From Chitinophaga pinensis (lineage in GTDB: Bacteria > Bacteroidota > Bacteroidia > 2-12-FULL-35-15), in assembly GCA_945865315.1 (NCBI GenBank), contig CAMBDK010000011.1, forward strand, positions 1-47,539: a stretch of 47,539 nucleotides of DNA, in the 5' to 3' direction. The position numbers were made by a program, and so were the translations under genes. Positions 1 through 10,679 of the stretch are shown in pieces; the stretch's first letter is position 1, and each line of letters begins with the position of its first letter. The notes below the pieces were generated by a model, which was not told where the DNA came from, searched no databases, and saw nothing but the letters and a program-made list of their open reading frames with translations.

Positions 1-2
1 TT

Positions 3-203
3 TGTTTCGTTGGTTGGATATTTTCCGTTAAATATGTAAAAGGGTTTAATGCAGTTTATAACAGGGAGGATAGTCTTGATTTAGATATCAAAATGCTTAA
101 AAGTGAGGAAAATGGCATTAATGAATCCACATCATTACATGCTAAATACAACTTGATATTAATAACATTGGTATACGTTTTAGCTTTGCTTAGATTAACA
201 TAG
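3..203 (+). CDS. C-terminal fragment of a probable membrane protein (5' end outside window)
   Basis: Frame 3 is open from the window edge to TAG at 201-203: CFVGWIFSVKYVKGFNAVYNREDSLDLDIKMLKSEENGINESTSLHAKYNLILITLVYVLALLRLT*; hydrophobic C-terminus. Confidence 0.45.
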   Translation, partial: CFVGWIFSVKYVKGFNAVYNREDSLDLDIKMLKSEENGINESTSLHAKYNLILITLVYVLALLRLT

Positions 204-422
204 AAAGCTAAGCCTAATAATTGAAAGGACCTTTAAAATAAAAAACAAACTGAATCCAGCAGTTATGCAAAGGACTTTAGATGCTTGTCCATTTTTATGA
301 ATCTAGCTTTTCTATACCTCATTTATATCTTTTTAATTTAAAAATTGAGAGCGCTCAGTTCGGAATAATATATGCGAATCTTTTATATTTTAGCTTTGAA
401 AACATTAATCTTTTTGAGTTTT

Positions 423-1150
423 GAGACCACTGCAAAACGCCCTCTATAAAAAAGTTTTCCTTTTTATATGATTTTGCCATCACATATTTAATTTTCAGCT
501 TCAATTCAGGAACTTTTTTTCTTAAATATAGCCTCTAAGAGCGATTTTTTGTGAACTCAATCCACTTTTGGCTATACCGCCTCGATTATTGGTATCCTGT
601 ATAAGTTATAACTAATAGCTTGTATTAGTTGCTGTGAGTGTGTTTTGGCTTTGCCTACATATCGCGCCCCGCTTACTTTAAACCATCTGCTTATTGAACC
701 AAAGGTTCTTTCTACTTTATAACGAGTTTGACTTATGGTTTTATTGATTCGTTTTTCTAACTCGGTTAAGGGTTTATTTTTTACTGCTTTATACAAAATT
801 CTATTTTTTAATTTTTTGATAATTAATACTTCGTCATTTTCTGCGCTGGCGTACCCTTTATCTGCAAATACTGGCGTACGCGGCTTTAACTTTATCATTT
901 ATAGGCAACAATTCCTGAATATTAACATACAAAATACTAGCCTTGTTATATTTTTTAAATTGCTGTCCAGCTATCATATGCTTCATAGAGATTTGCATAA
1001 ATAAAATTAGTGCAAATATTAGAAAATCTACATAATGGCTCAAAATCAAAACTAGGAGCAATATAATATAAAGAATTGTTAAAGATTTCTTTAGTTATTA
1101 TCATAATGCTTGTTTAATTATTTTATGCAACTTTAGTTTTGCATCGGTGG
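423..1150 (-). mobile_element. Decayed IS5-family insertion sequence remnant; right boundary uncertain
   Basis: GAGACCACTGCAAAACG at 423-439 resembles IS5-type terminal repeats (GAGACCTTTGCAAAA-like), followed by a minus-strand DDE transposase C-terminus; weak degenerate partner TTTTGCATCGGTGG near 1137-1150. Confidence 0.4.
572..898 (-). pseudogene. IS5-family transposase, C-terminal fragment
   Basis: PVFADKGYAS...NKPLTELEKRINKTISQTRYKVERTFGSISRWFKVSGARYVGKAKTHSQQLIQAISYNLYRI matches the DKGY and R..VE..F motif region of IS5 DDE transposases; in-frame stop directly upstream and no N-terminal half. Confidence 0.75.
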
Positions 1151-1170
1151 CTGCAATAATTTTACGGCTG

Positions 1171-1219
1171 GCGCTTTGCCTTTTGCTCGTTCGTCCCTCT
1201 CTCGCTTTTGGCAAAGCGC
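1171..1219. repeat. Hairpin with perfect 10-bp arms (GCGCTTTGCC / GGCAAAGCGC)
   Basis: Arms 1171-1180 and 1210-1219 with 29-nt intervening TTTTGCTCGTTCGTCCCTCTCTCGCTTTT. Confidence 0.6.
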
Positions 1220-1720
1220 TTTAGCTTAAAAGGAAGGACAGATTAACCACTATTTACTCGGGGCAAACAAGGCGGTAGCCAAAGTCGTAGGAGCGGTCGT
1301 TACCAAACAATAAGCGAGGTAAAAGAGGCCATAAGAACTCTAAATGAAATATCCACTAGCGACTCGATGAAAGAATTTTCGGGAGGTGTTATAATAACAT
1401 CAGCGGTGGTTGGAATTGGAATTCTATTGGCCTAAACTAATTGAAAATAAATGAAACCCCAGCCACTAACTGCACCTAAAAGAAATTGGCGGCACACCAA
1501 ACCGTCTAAAAACTCACAATAATTTGTTGATTACTTTTTTATTTTAACGTATCTTTGTGCATGCAATATATCGAAGGAAAAACAGAACTCAGCATTTCTT
1601 GGAGGAACTAAAAATGAAAAGCATAAACAAGCTATGGAAAGAAATAAATTTATATCTTTTGGTGACCTCTTAAAATATAGTAAAAAAGGGCTTTGTAAAT
1701 TGTTGTAAATTAAAAATAAA

Positions 1721-2359
1721 ATGAAAAAATCATTATACCTTATTTGTTTTTTTGTAATACTTTATGGTTGTAAAAAAGATGATGAATCTTCCGTAGAAGT
1801 TTGTCCTGGAGGTTGTAACTCTGAATACAAAATTACAAGTTCAAACGCCACGCTCGACTCAAATGGATACTGGCATGTTTTGCACGGTGGAATTAATTAT
1901 TTTACCATAGCTGGAAATTTATCACAATTAAATTCTAAATATATAGTTAATGGAGTACCTTTAATTGAAGCAAATTTTGATTCTGATTATTGGGTAATTT
2001 TTGATTCAATTCAATATACTACGCCAATGTATTCTTATTTAGGTTGGTTTACAAACAACCAATTTAATAATCCTATTTCAATTGGTAGTTATACATATAC
2101 ATTAAAGGGATTAGCAGAAATTCAGCCTCCTTTAAATATCTCAGGTTATCAGTTAAATAAACATATGTGTTGGGATTGTCCATATACACCTACACTTTTT
2201 GGTACACATAGTAAATATACTTATACACCGCATCAAAACTTCTTTTTCGATAATGAAATGATTGGTGATACAGCCAGAATTTATATTCAAACAATTTTTA
2301 ATTCAGACACAGGTCCAAGTGAAGAGGAAAATTCTTTACTCAAAGTTGTTTTTCAATAA
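1721..2359 (+). CDS. Hypothetical lipoprotein
   Basis: 212-aa ORF; lipobox-like MKKSLYLICFFVILYGCKKDDESS. Confidence 0.75.
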   Translation: MKKSLYLICFFVILYGCKKDDESSVEVCPGGCNSEYKITSSNATLDSNGYWHVLHGGINYFTIAGNLSQLNSKYIVNGVPLIEANFDSDYWVIFDSIQYTTPMYSYLGWFTNNQFNNPISIGSYTYTLKGLAEIQPPLNISGYQLNKHMCWDCPYTPTLFGTHSKYTYTPHQNFFFDNEMIGDTARIYIQTIFNSDTGPSEEENSLLKVVFQ

Positions 2360-2781
<422 letters not shown>

Positions 2782-2881
2782 ATATATTGGTATATTTATT
2801 TAGTATTTTCAGCTTTTTCTGAGTGCAAAGATATATTTTGTTTCTTTGTACTCCAAATAATTTTTATTAAAAAATAATTAA

Positions 2882-3763
2882 ATGACGCACAAGGCTGGTT
2901 TTGTGAATATTATAGGTAGTCCGAATGTAGGTAAATCAACTCTAATGAATGTTTTGGTGGGTGAGCGACTTTCCATTATCACGTCAAAAGCGCAAACTAC
3001 ACGCCACCGAATAATGGGAATAGTAAATGGGGATGACTTTCAAATTGTTTATTCTGACACTCCAGGAGCCTTAAAGCCTAACTATAAGTTGCAGGAATCA
3101 ATGATGAATTTTGTTTATACTGCAATAACAGATGCCGACATAATGTTATTTGTTACTGATATTTACGAAGACATTGCGATTGAAGAACAAGTCCTCCATA
3201 AAATAAAAAATGCTAAGGTACCAGTGCTTTTGCTTGTAAATAAAATAGACTTAGCAATACAAAATCAATTGGAAGCAAAAGTACAATATTGGAAAAAGGA
3301 AGTTCCTAATGCCGAAGTTATTCCTGTTTCTGCTTTAGAAAAATTTAATATAAACTATATATTTGATCGTATCTTGGCTCTTTTACCTGAAGGGCCAGGT
3401 TTTTATGCTAAAGATCAGTTAACTGATAAGCCAGAAAAATTTTTTGTTTCGGAAATTATTCGTGAAAAAATATTGATGAATTATAAAAAAGAAATACCCT
3501 ATTCCGTTGAGGTAATTATAGAATCATTTAAAGAAGAAGAAAATATAGTAAAAATACGTGCCGAAATATTAGTAATCCGAGATTCACAAAAAGGTATTAT
3601 TATTGGACATCAAGGGAAAGCGCTTAAAAAGGTAGGAACGGAAGCACGCAAGGATATGGAACTTTTTTTAGAAAAAAAAGTTTTTCTCGAACTCTTTGTA
3701 AAAGTAAATAAAGACTGGAGAGATAGCGACAATGAGCTAAAACGATTTGGATATAGCAATTAA
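2882..3763 (+). CDS. era: GTPase Era
   Basis: [21 protein letters not shown] motifs and KH domain (IIIGHQGKALKKVGTEARKDMELFL). Confidence 0.97.
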   Translation: MTHKAGFVNIIGSPNVGKSTLMNVLVGERLSIITSKAQTTRHRIMGIVNGDDFQIVYSDTPGALKPNYKLQESMMNFVYTAITDADIMLFVTDIYEDIAIEEQVLHKIKNAKVPVLLLVNKIDLAIQNQLEAKVQYWKKEVPNAEVIPVSALEKFNINYIFDRILALLPEGPGFYAKDQLTDKPEKFFVSEIIREKILMNYKKEIPYSVEVIIESFKEEENIVKIRAEILVIRDSQKGIIIGHQGKALKKVGTEARKDMELFLEKKVFLELFVKVNKDWRDSDNELKRFGYSN

Positions 3764-3874
3764 ACAGACTTTAAAAACTTAGTTTAATAATAAATTATTA
3801 TTAGTGTAAGGATAGGATTAAATAAATAAATATTATAAATACTTCCATTTGAGGAGTGAATAAGGAAAGAAAAA

Positions 3875-5179
3875 ATGGCAAATATAGTAGCAATAGTTGG
3901 ACGTCCGAACGTTGGAAAATCGACATTATTTAACCGCTTGACTGAAAGCAGAAAAGCGATAGTTGATTCCGAATCAGGCGTTACACGCGATAGACATTAC
4001 GGTAAATCCGAATGGAATGGATTAACTTTTTCTGTGATAGATACAGGAGGGTATGTGCAGGGATCAAGCGACATTTTTGAAGCAGAAATTCGCAAACAGG
4101 TTAAACTTGCAATTGAAGAAGCTACAATAATTTTATTTGTACTTGATGTTTCAGAAGGGATAACTGCAGACGACAAAGTAGTGGCGGACTTATTAAGAAG
4201 AGGTAAAAAGAAAGTGTTTGTAGTCTCTAATAAAGTTGATAATTTTGAAAGACAAGGGTTAACAGGTGAATTTTATGCTTTAGGCTTAGGTGAGCCTTAT
4301 AATATTTCAGCTATCAGCGGAAGCGGAACAGGAGAATTATTAGATGATGTAGTAAAAAATTTAGATGCTGATATAAATGATGAGGAATTAACTATACCGA
4401 AATTTGCAGTTGTTGGACGTCCGAATGTAGGCAAATCATCTCTAATTAACGCTTTGCTGGGTAAAGAACGAAACATTGTAACTTCAATTGCAGGAACTAC
4501 GCGCGACTCTATAAATACGAGATATACTAGCTTTGGCCACGATTTCTTATTAATTGACACAGCTGGTATCCGCAAAAAATCAAAAGTAGAAGAAGATTTA
4601 GAGTTTTATTCGGTAATGCGTTCGATCCGTGCCATTGAAGATTGCGATGTTATATTACTGCTAATAGACGCTCAACTAGGTTTGGAGGCTCAGGATATTA
4701 ACATTTTCCGACTAGCTGAAACAAACCGCAAAGGCGTTGTGATTTTAGTGAATAAATGGGATTTAATAGAGAAAACTACTAATTCCACCAAAGATTACGA
4801 AGAAAAAATTCGTGAAAAATTAGCCCCATTTCGTGATGTACCAATTGTATTTACTTCTGCCTTAACAAAACAGCGCGTTTTAAAAGCTATTGAAGTGGCT
4901 GAGAAAGTATATGAAAATCGGATAAAAACTATTAAAACCCGACATTTAAATGATGTGATGTTGCCTATTGTTGAAAACCAGCCTCCTGCTGCAATCAAAG
5001 GAAAACATGTCAAAATTAAATTTATTAATCAGCTACCAACACATGCTCCCACTTTTGTTTTTTATTGTAACCTACCTCAATATGTTACAGAAGCTTATAT
5101 GCGTTTTCTTGAAAACAGAATGCGTGAACAGTTTGATTTTGCAGGAGTGCCAATACAATTATTCATGAGAAAAAAATAA
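3875..5179 (+). CDS. der: Ribosome biogenesis GTPase Der (EngA)
   Basis: Two tandem GTPase domains ([13 protein letters not shown] and [13 protein letters not shown]) plus KH-like C-terminus. Confidence 0.97.
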   Translation: MANIVAIVGRPNVGKSTLFNRLTESRKAIVDSESGVTRDRHYGKSEWNGLTFSVIDTGGYVQGSSDIFEAEIRKQVKLAIEEATIILFVLDVSEGITADDKVVADLLRRGKKKVFVVSNKVDNFERQGLTGEFYALGLGEPYNISAISGSGTGELLDDVVKNLDADINDEELTIPKFAVVGRPNVGKSSLINALLGKERNIVTSIAGTTRDSINTRYTSFGHDFLLIDTAGIRKKSKVEEDLEFYSVMRSIRAIEDCDVILLLIDAQLGLEAQDINIFRLAETNRKGVVILVNKWDLIEKTTNSTKDYEEKIREKLAPFRDVPIVFTSALTKQRVLKAIEVAEKVYENRIKTIKTRHLNDVMLPIVENQPPAAIKGKHVKIKFINQLPTHAPTFVFYCNLPQYVTEAYMRFLENRMREQFDFAGVPIQLFMRKK

Positions 5180-5325
5180 TATTTTTTTGTAAGCATTTAA
5201 AAATCAAGGATATGAGAAATTTAATTAATTATTTTTTTAAATGACCTGGTATATTTTAAATTTTATAAATTTGTTAAAGGAATTTAGAAAAAAGTAAGTA
5301 AATTTTTTTTTTATTAAACTTATGT

Positions 5326-5333
5326 TATATTTG
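5326..5333 (+). promoter_or_regulatory. Candidate Bacteroidota -7 element (TATATTTG) upstream of siaB-like gene
   Basis: Exact TAnnTTTG match 52 bp 5' of the ORF. Confidence 0.45.
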
Positions 5334-5384
5334 CATAATTAATTATTTTAGTGTTAAAGGTCTTTTTAATTAAAAAAGTATTTT

Positions 5385-5930
5385 ATGGTGTTAGATATTT
5401 ATAGTTTCTACAATAAAATGGAGCAAAATAATATTATGCTTTCTTTTAAAGGAGATATAACATCCGATTTACTCTCTTCTATTTTGCAAATAATGGAAGC
5501 CAAGATGGAGAATTTGGAAGAAGAGCCTAAAGTTAAAAAAAAAGTTTATAATGTTTTAGTAGAATGCCTTCAAAATCTCTATCACCACATGGATGAGTTG
5601 GCTCCTAATCAAGAAGACAAAGTTCGTTCAGCAATCTTTATGATAGGAAAAATTGATGGTCAATACAATATTATTACTGGCAATTATATCAAAAACGAAA
5701 ATATTTCAAATCTAAAAAAAATTTTAGAAGACATAAATGAACTCAACAAAGAGGAGTTAAAAGAGTACTACAAGGAAGTTTTAAATAATGGCGAGATGTC
5801 AGCAAAAGGAGGAGGGGGATTAGGAATGATTGACATTGCTCGTAAAACAGGCGGCAAACTTAATTTTTATTTTACACCAATAGACGATAAGTACTCATTT
5901 TTCAGTTTAAATATTAATATTTCACAATAA
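5385..5930 (+). CDS. siaB: SiaB-family (GHKL-like) protein kinase
   Basis: 181 aa; VYNVLVECLQNLYHHMDE (N-box-like) and SAKGGGGLGMIDIARKTGGKLNF (G-box-like); directly followed by a SiaC-like gene. Confidence 0.75.
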   Translation: MVLDIYSFYNKMEQNNIMLSFKGDITSDLLSSILQIMEAKMENLEEEPKVKKKVYNVLVECLQNLYHHMDELAPNQEDKVRSAIFMIGKIDGQYNIITGNYIKNENISNLKKILEDINELNKEELKEYYKEVLNNGEMSAKGGGGLGMIDIARKTGGKLNFYFTPIDDKYSFFSLNINISQ

Positions 5931-5943
5931 TTACAAATCAAAT

Positions 5944-6324
5944 ATGGAAGCAATATCAATTGAAGGAACGCCAAAAACTCCTACTGTTAATTTTGATACA
6001 GTTAAAGGTATTTTAGAAATTAAGGGACGTTCGATTCCCGAAAACTCTATTGAATTTTATAAGCCAGTAGTAGACTTATTAGAAAGGTATGCTTTTAAAC
6101 CTCAGGCAGAAACAAATGTAAATATACAATTAGAATATTTTAATACAAGTTCTTCGAAGTGTATTTTAGATGTATTTAAAAAACTTGAAGGCATCAGTAA
6201 AGGAGGTAATAAAGTAATTATTAACTGGTTTTATGAGGAATATGATGAAGATATGTTAGAAGCAGGTGAAGATTATCAAGCTATTATTAATGTGCCATTT
6301 AAGATGGTTCAGGTTGTTGATTAA
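5944..6324 (+). CDS. siaC: SiaC-family regulatory phosphoprotein (DUF1987)
   Basis: 126 aa; TPKTPTVNFDTVKGILEIKGRSIPENSIEFYKPV and FNTSSSKCILDVFKKLE are characteristic of DUF1987/SiaC. Confidence 0.82.
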   Translation: MEAISIEGTPKTPTVNFDTVKGILEIKGRSIPENSIEFYKPVVDLLERYAFKPQAETNVNIQLEYFNTSSSKCILDVFKKLEGISKGGNKVIINWFYEEYDEDMLEAGEDYQAIINVPFKMVQVVD

Positions 6325-6402
6325 TTAGTTTCAATGTTTTTCAGCCTTTAAAGCATTAATAACTATTAATATTTAAATCTTTATTTTTCAATAAATAATA
6401 CC

Positions 6403-6431
6403 AGAGCTCCGCAATAATGTGGGGCTCTTTG
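6403..6431 (+). terminator. Rho-independent terminator after siaBC-like pair
   Basis: AGAGCTCCGCA-ATAA-TGTGGGGCTCT stem (two G-U wobbles) followed by TTTG. Confidence 0.6.
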
Positions 6432-6449
6432 TATTATTGGCCTCTCATT

Positions 6450-6627
6450 AGAGTCTGTCTTTAATGTAAGATTTACTCTTAAATATATTATTTTTTAATG
6501 GTATTCATGAGTTCGTTTTACTCGGGTCTTCGTTATTATTGTTTTAAATGCCCGTCATTTACCAATGTAAACTCCTGATTTTTAAAACTACGAAAGCCTC
6601 GAACTCATACATTATAGTTCAGACTCT
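6450..6627 (+). repeat. Repeat family B, copy 1 (AGAGTCTG...CAGACTCT ends)
   Basis: Shares long near-identical core with the reverse complement of 10535-10659; 8-bp perfect terminal inverted repeat, extended imperfectly. Confidence 0.75.
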
Positions 6628-6693
6628 CGACTATATAGACAGGCACTAATTATATCCTGTTGCTGCATAATTACTAATTAAAAAAATGTATTA

Positions 6694-6930
6694 GTAAAGC
6701 TTTCAAAATAAATTCGACAAAATAGATACATTAATAAAAACAGCTGATTTCATTTTTTTGCAATAAACATCCTTATGAAAACGCGCGTGAGGAACGAACA
6801 AACGCGACGCTGGGTTGCAGGTGGGGAGGAATCGTTTGTTCTTGATTTTTTGTTTCTTTTGTAGCGAGACAAAAGAAAAACACACCCTTTTTGAACCATT
6901 AAATTTGCGGATTTATTTCGAAAACTTTAC
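6694..6930 (+). mobile_element. MITE-like element, family A copy 1 (237 bp)
   Basis: GTAAAGCTTTCAAAATAAATTCG left end and inverted CGGATTTATTTCGAAAACTTTAC right end, flanked by TTAG on both sides; homologous to three other intergenic segments. Confidence 0.8.
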
Positions 6931-7036
6931 TTAGGGAACCTGTTCATTTTTTTATTTCTAAATTAATCTATCAAGCCAATTGTTGGAAGGCTGTTTAATA
7001 GTTAAAAATAATAACTATACAGTGCTAAATATTAAC

Positions 7037-7044
7037 TAAATTTG
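7037..7044 (+). promoter_or_regulatory. Candidate -7 element (TAAATTTG) upstream of secA
   Basis: TAnnTTTG match 39 bp 5' of secA ATG. Confidence 0.45.
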
Positions 7045-7082
7045 CAGCTCAAAACCATAATATTAACAAACTGTTTTATACA

Positions 7083-10000
7083 ATGTTAGAGTTTATTACA
7101 AAACAAATTTCCAAAATTTTTGGAACAAAATCCGAAAGAGATTTAAAAGAAATACAACCTATTCTTGACAATATACTAGTCGAGTTTCCTAAACTAGCAA
7201 ATTTAAGTAATGATGAATTGCGTGAAAAAACTATAGCGTTTAAAAAACGAATTAAAGAATTTTGTTTACAAGAACAAACACAAATAAATGAAATTCGTCA
7301 AAAAATTGATACTGATTTGTCCTTAAGCATTGAAGCCAAAGAATTACATTACGAAGAAATTGATAAATTAGAAAAAGAGATAACAGAAAAAAATAAAAAA
7401 ATTATTGATGATTTATTACCCGAAGCTTTTGCAGTAATAAAAGAAACAGCGAAACGGTTTAAGGAAAACTCAAGCCTTGAGGTAACTGCAACTAAAATGG
7501 ATATTGATCTCGCTGCTAGGCGTGAATCTATCGAAATTAAAGGTGATAAGGCATACTGGAGTAATAGCTGGAAGGCGGCTGGAAATATTGTAAATTGGGA
7601 TATGGTTCATTATGATGTACAATTAATTGGTGGGATTGTATTACATCAAGGAAAAATTTCGGAGATGGGTACAGGTGAAGGAAAAACACTTGTTGGAACA
7701 TTACCTGTATACCTAAATGCTCTTTCGGGAAGAGGCGTTCACATAGTTACTGTTAACAATTATCTTGCAAAAAGAGACTCCGAATGGAATGGCCCCTTAT
7801 TTGAATTTCATGGATTATCTGTTGATTGTATTGACAAACATGAACCTAACTCTGTTGCGCGCAGACAAGCGTATATGGCAGATATTACATTTGGCACAAA
7901 CAATGAATTTGGTTTTGATTATTTACGTGATAATATGGCGCGCAGCCCCGAAGATTTAGTACAACGCAAACATAATTATGCAATAGTAGATGAGGTAGAT
8001 AGCGTATTAATTGATGATGCTCGTACACCATTAATTATTTCGGGACCTACTCCCAGAGGCGATAATCAAGAGTTTGCGCCTCTTAAACCACGTATCGAAA
8101 AGATTGTAAATGCACAAAGGGCATATATAAACAGTGCATTAACGGAGGCCAAGAAAATGCTGTCAGAAGCTAAGGATAAAGAAGCGGGAATTGCCTTGTT
8201 GAGAGCTTTTAGAGGATTACCTAAAAATAAAGCTACCATAAAATATTTGAGTGAAACAGGCATTAGAACATTGTTACAAAAAACAGAAAATTATTATTTA
8301 CAAGATCAATCTCGTGAAATGCATACTATTGATGCTGAATTGTTTTTTGTAATTGATGAAAAGCACAATACCATTGAACTAACCGAAAAAGGACTTGAAT
8401 TAATATCTAACTCTTCCGAAGATGCTAGTTTTTTTGTGTTACCTGATGTAGGTTCTGAAATAGCCCTGATTGAAAAATCAAACATCTCTATCGAAGAAAA
8501 GTTAAAGGTGAAGGACGAACTTATTCGTGATTACTCCATTAAATCTGAACGCGTTCATACCATCACCCAATTATTAAAAGCGTATACCTTGTTTGAAAAA
8601 GATGTGGAATATGTAATCATAGATGGCAAAGTAAAAATTGTGGATGAGCAAACAGGCCGTATTATGGAAGGCCGCAGATATTCCGATGGCCTGCACCAGG
8701 CTATTGAAGCTAAAGAGAATGTAAAAGTTGAAGCCGCAACGCAAACCTATGCTACTGTTACTTTACAAAACTACTTTCGAATGTATAGTAAGTTGGCTGG
8801 TATGACTGGTACTGCAGAGACCGAAGCTGGTGAGTTGTGGGATATTTACAAGCTGGATGTAGTTTCAATACCTACAAACAGACCTATTCAGCGCAAAGAC
8901 CAGGAAGATTTAGTTTTTAAAACGAAACGTGAAAAATACAATGCCTCCATTGATGAAATTGTAAAATGTGTAGATGCCGGAAGACCTGTTTTAGTTGGTA
9001 CTACCTCTGTTGAGATTTCTGAGTTATTAAGCCGCATGTTAAAATTACGAGGGATAAAACACAATGTTCTCAACGCTAAAATGCACCAGAGGGAAGCGGA
9101 AATTATTCAAGAAGCTGGTTTGGCAGGCACTGTTACTATTGCTACAAATATGGCTGGACGAGGTACGGATATAAAACTTGGTCCTGGTGTAAAAGAAGTA
9201 GGTGGTTTAGCTATTGTTGGAACTGAGCGCCACGAGTCAAGACGTGTTGATAGACAGTTGCGGGGACGCGCAGGAAGACAGGGTGATCCAGGATCATCTC
9301 AATTTTTTTCATCTTTAGAAGATGATTTAATGCGCTTGTTTGGTTCGGAACGTATCGCTAAATTGATGGATAGAATGGGAATTGAAGAGGGGGAGGTAAT
9401 ACAACATTCGATGATTACAAAATCAATTGAACGAGCGCAAAAAAAAGTAGAAGAAAATAATTTTGGCACCCGCAAGCGATTGATAGAGTATGACGATGTA
9501 ATGAATTCACAAAGAGAGGTTATTTACAAAAAAAGACGACACGCCTTATTTGGAGAACGTTTAGCGATTGATATAGCTAACTCTATCTATGATACTTGTG
9601 AATCGTTGGTTATGGAATACCATGATATAAAAGATTTCGACAACTTTAATATAGAAGTGCTTCGAATATTAACTATTGAACCTCCTTTAAGTGAAGAAGA
9701 TTTTATTAGTTTTAATTCGCAACAAGTAATTGAACAGTTATATAAAAAAGCGGAAGCTAATTATATAAATAAAAATCAACAAATGGCTAATAAAGCCTTT
9801 CCTATCATTAAAAATGTTTATGAAGATAAATCAAATTCGTTCGAGAATATTGTAACACCATTATCTGACGGGATAAAAACTTTACAGGTTATTGTAAATT
9901 TAAAGCAAGCTTATGAAACGCAAGGTAGAGAATTAGTGTTAGGCCTGGAAAAAGGTACAGCACTTTCTATGATTGATGACTCCTGGAAGGAGCATTTGCG

Positions 10001-10358
10001 CGAAATGGATGAATTAAAACAATCTGTTCAGAATGCTGTTTACGAGCAAAAAGACCCTTTATTGGTTTATAAATTTGAATCGTTTGAATTGTTTAAGCGA
10101 ATGGTTACGGATGTAAATAAAGATGTAATTTCTTTCTTGATGCGAGCCAATCTGCCATACGAAACTAACAATACAATTCAGCAAGCACGAGTGCAAGCCC
10201 CCAAAAGAGAGTTGGTGCATAGCAGTCGCAATGAAAACGCTGATGAAGAGAAACAAAAACCTAAATTACAGCCTGTAAGGGTTGAACAGAAAACAGGTAG
10301 GAATGATGCTTGTCCATGCGGAAATGGTAAAAAATACAAAAACTGTCATGGTAAGTAA
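7083..10358 (+). CDS. secA: Preprotein translocase subunit SecA
   Basis: [21 protein letters not shown] motifs; C-terminal SEC-C motif [14 protein letters not shown]. Confidence 0.98.
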   Translation: MLEFITKQISKIFGTKSERDLKEIQPILDNILVEFPKLANLSNDELREKTIAFKKRIKEFCLQEQTQINEIRQKIDTDLSLSIEAKELHYEEIDKLEKEITEKNKKIIDDLLPEAFAVIKETAKRFKENSSLEVTATKMDIDLAARRESIEIKGDKAYWSNSWKAAGNIVNWDMVHYDVQLIGGIVLHQGKISEMGTGEGKTLVGTLPVYLNALSGRGVHIVTVNNYLAKRDSEWNGPLFEFHGLSVDCIDKHEPNSVARRQAYMADITFGTNNEFGFDYLRDNMARSPEDLVQRKHNYAIVDEVDSVLIDDARTPLIISGPTPRGDNQEFAPLKPRIEKIVNAQRAYINSALTEAKKMLSEAKDKEAGIALLRAFRGLPKNKATIKYLSETGIRTLLQKTENYYLQDQSREMHTIDAELFFVIDEKHNTIELTEKGLELISNSSEDASFFVLPDVGSEIALIEKSNISIEEKLKVKDELIRDYSIKSERVHTITQLLKAYTLFEKDVEYVIIDGKVKIVDEQTGRIMEGRRYSDGLHQAIEAKENVKVEAATQTYATVTLQNYFRMYSKLAGMTGTAETEAGELWDIYKLDVVSIPTNRPIQRKDQEDLVFKTKREKYNASIDEIVKCVDAGRPVLVGTTSVEISELLSRMLKLRGIKHNVLNAKMHQREAEIIQEAGLAGTVTIATNMAGRGTDIKLGPGVKEVGGLAIVGTERHESRRVDRQLRGRAGRQGDPGSSQFFSSLEDDLMRLFGSERIAKLMDRMGIEEGEVIQHSMITKSIERAQKKVEENNFGTRKRLIEYDDVMNSQREVIYKKRRHALFGERLAIDIANSIYDTCESLVMEYHDIKDFDNFNIEVLRILTIEPPLSEEDFISFNSQQVIEQLYKKAEANYINKNQQMANKAFPIIKNVYEDKSNSFENIVTPLSDGIKTLQVIVNLKQAYETQGRELVLGLEKGTALSMIDDSWKEHLREMDELKQSVQNAVYEQKDPLLVYKFESFELFKRMVTDVNKDVISFLMRANLPYETNNTIQQARVQAPKRELVHSSRNENADEEKQKPKLQPVRVEQKTGRNDACPCGNGKKYKNCHGK

Positions 10359-10534
10359 ATATAAATAATATCAAATTTTTGCAAGCTATATTATATTTTT
10401 AAAACAGGGTTTTTACAGACTATATTAATTAATGTCGCTGTGAAATTATCCTATTAAAATGCAAGGCTAATTAATTCTTCAAATGAATTGAAAGAGATAA
10501 CATCACAAATAAATAGTGTATGTCCGTAGAGTCG

Positions 10535-10659
10535 ATAGTCTGAACTATAATTTTCGAGTTCGAGGCTTTCGCAGTTTTGAAAATCAGGAGTTTACATTTG
10601 TAAATGACTGGTTTTTAAAACAAGAATAACGAAGAAATCGGACATTATAGACAGACTCT
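10535..10659 (-). repeat. Repeat family B, copy 2 (inverted relative to copy 1, lacks ~50 bp internal segment)
   Basis: Reverse complement CTTCGTTATTCTTGTTTTAAAAACCAGTCATTTACAAATGTAAACTCCTGATTTTCAAAACTGCGAAAGCCTCGAACTC aligns with 6528-6605. Confidence 0.75.
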
Positions 10660-10679
10660 AAATAGTATAAATTAAATAT

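Noticed and set aside
735-1061. ORFs 735..1004 (+) and 858..1061 (-)
   Set aside because: Overlap the IS remnant in other frames with low-complexity hydrophobic translations; the second is a frame-shifted reading of the transposase region.
4297-5168. ORFs 4297..4575 (-), 4795..5013 (-), 4968..5168 (+) within der
   Set aside because: Shadow frames of a strongly supported GTPase gene.
6775-6873. Small ORF inside the MITE-like element (MKTRVRNEQ...GGEESFVLDFLFLL)
   Set aside because: Not maintained across copies: copy 3 begins with ACG and has an in-frame TGA after NEQKR, and copy 4 begins with GTG. Conservation fits an element core better than a protein.
7765-10256. Short ORFs overlapping secA
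   Set aside because: Shadow frames; no independent signals.
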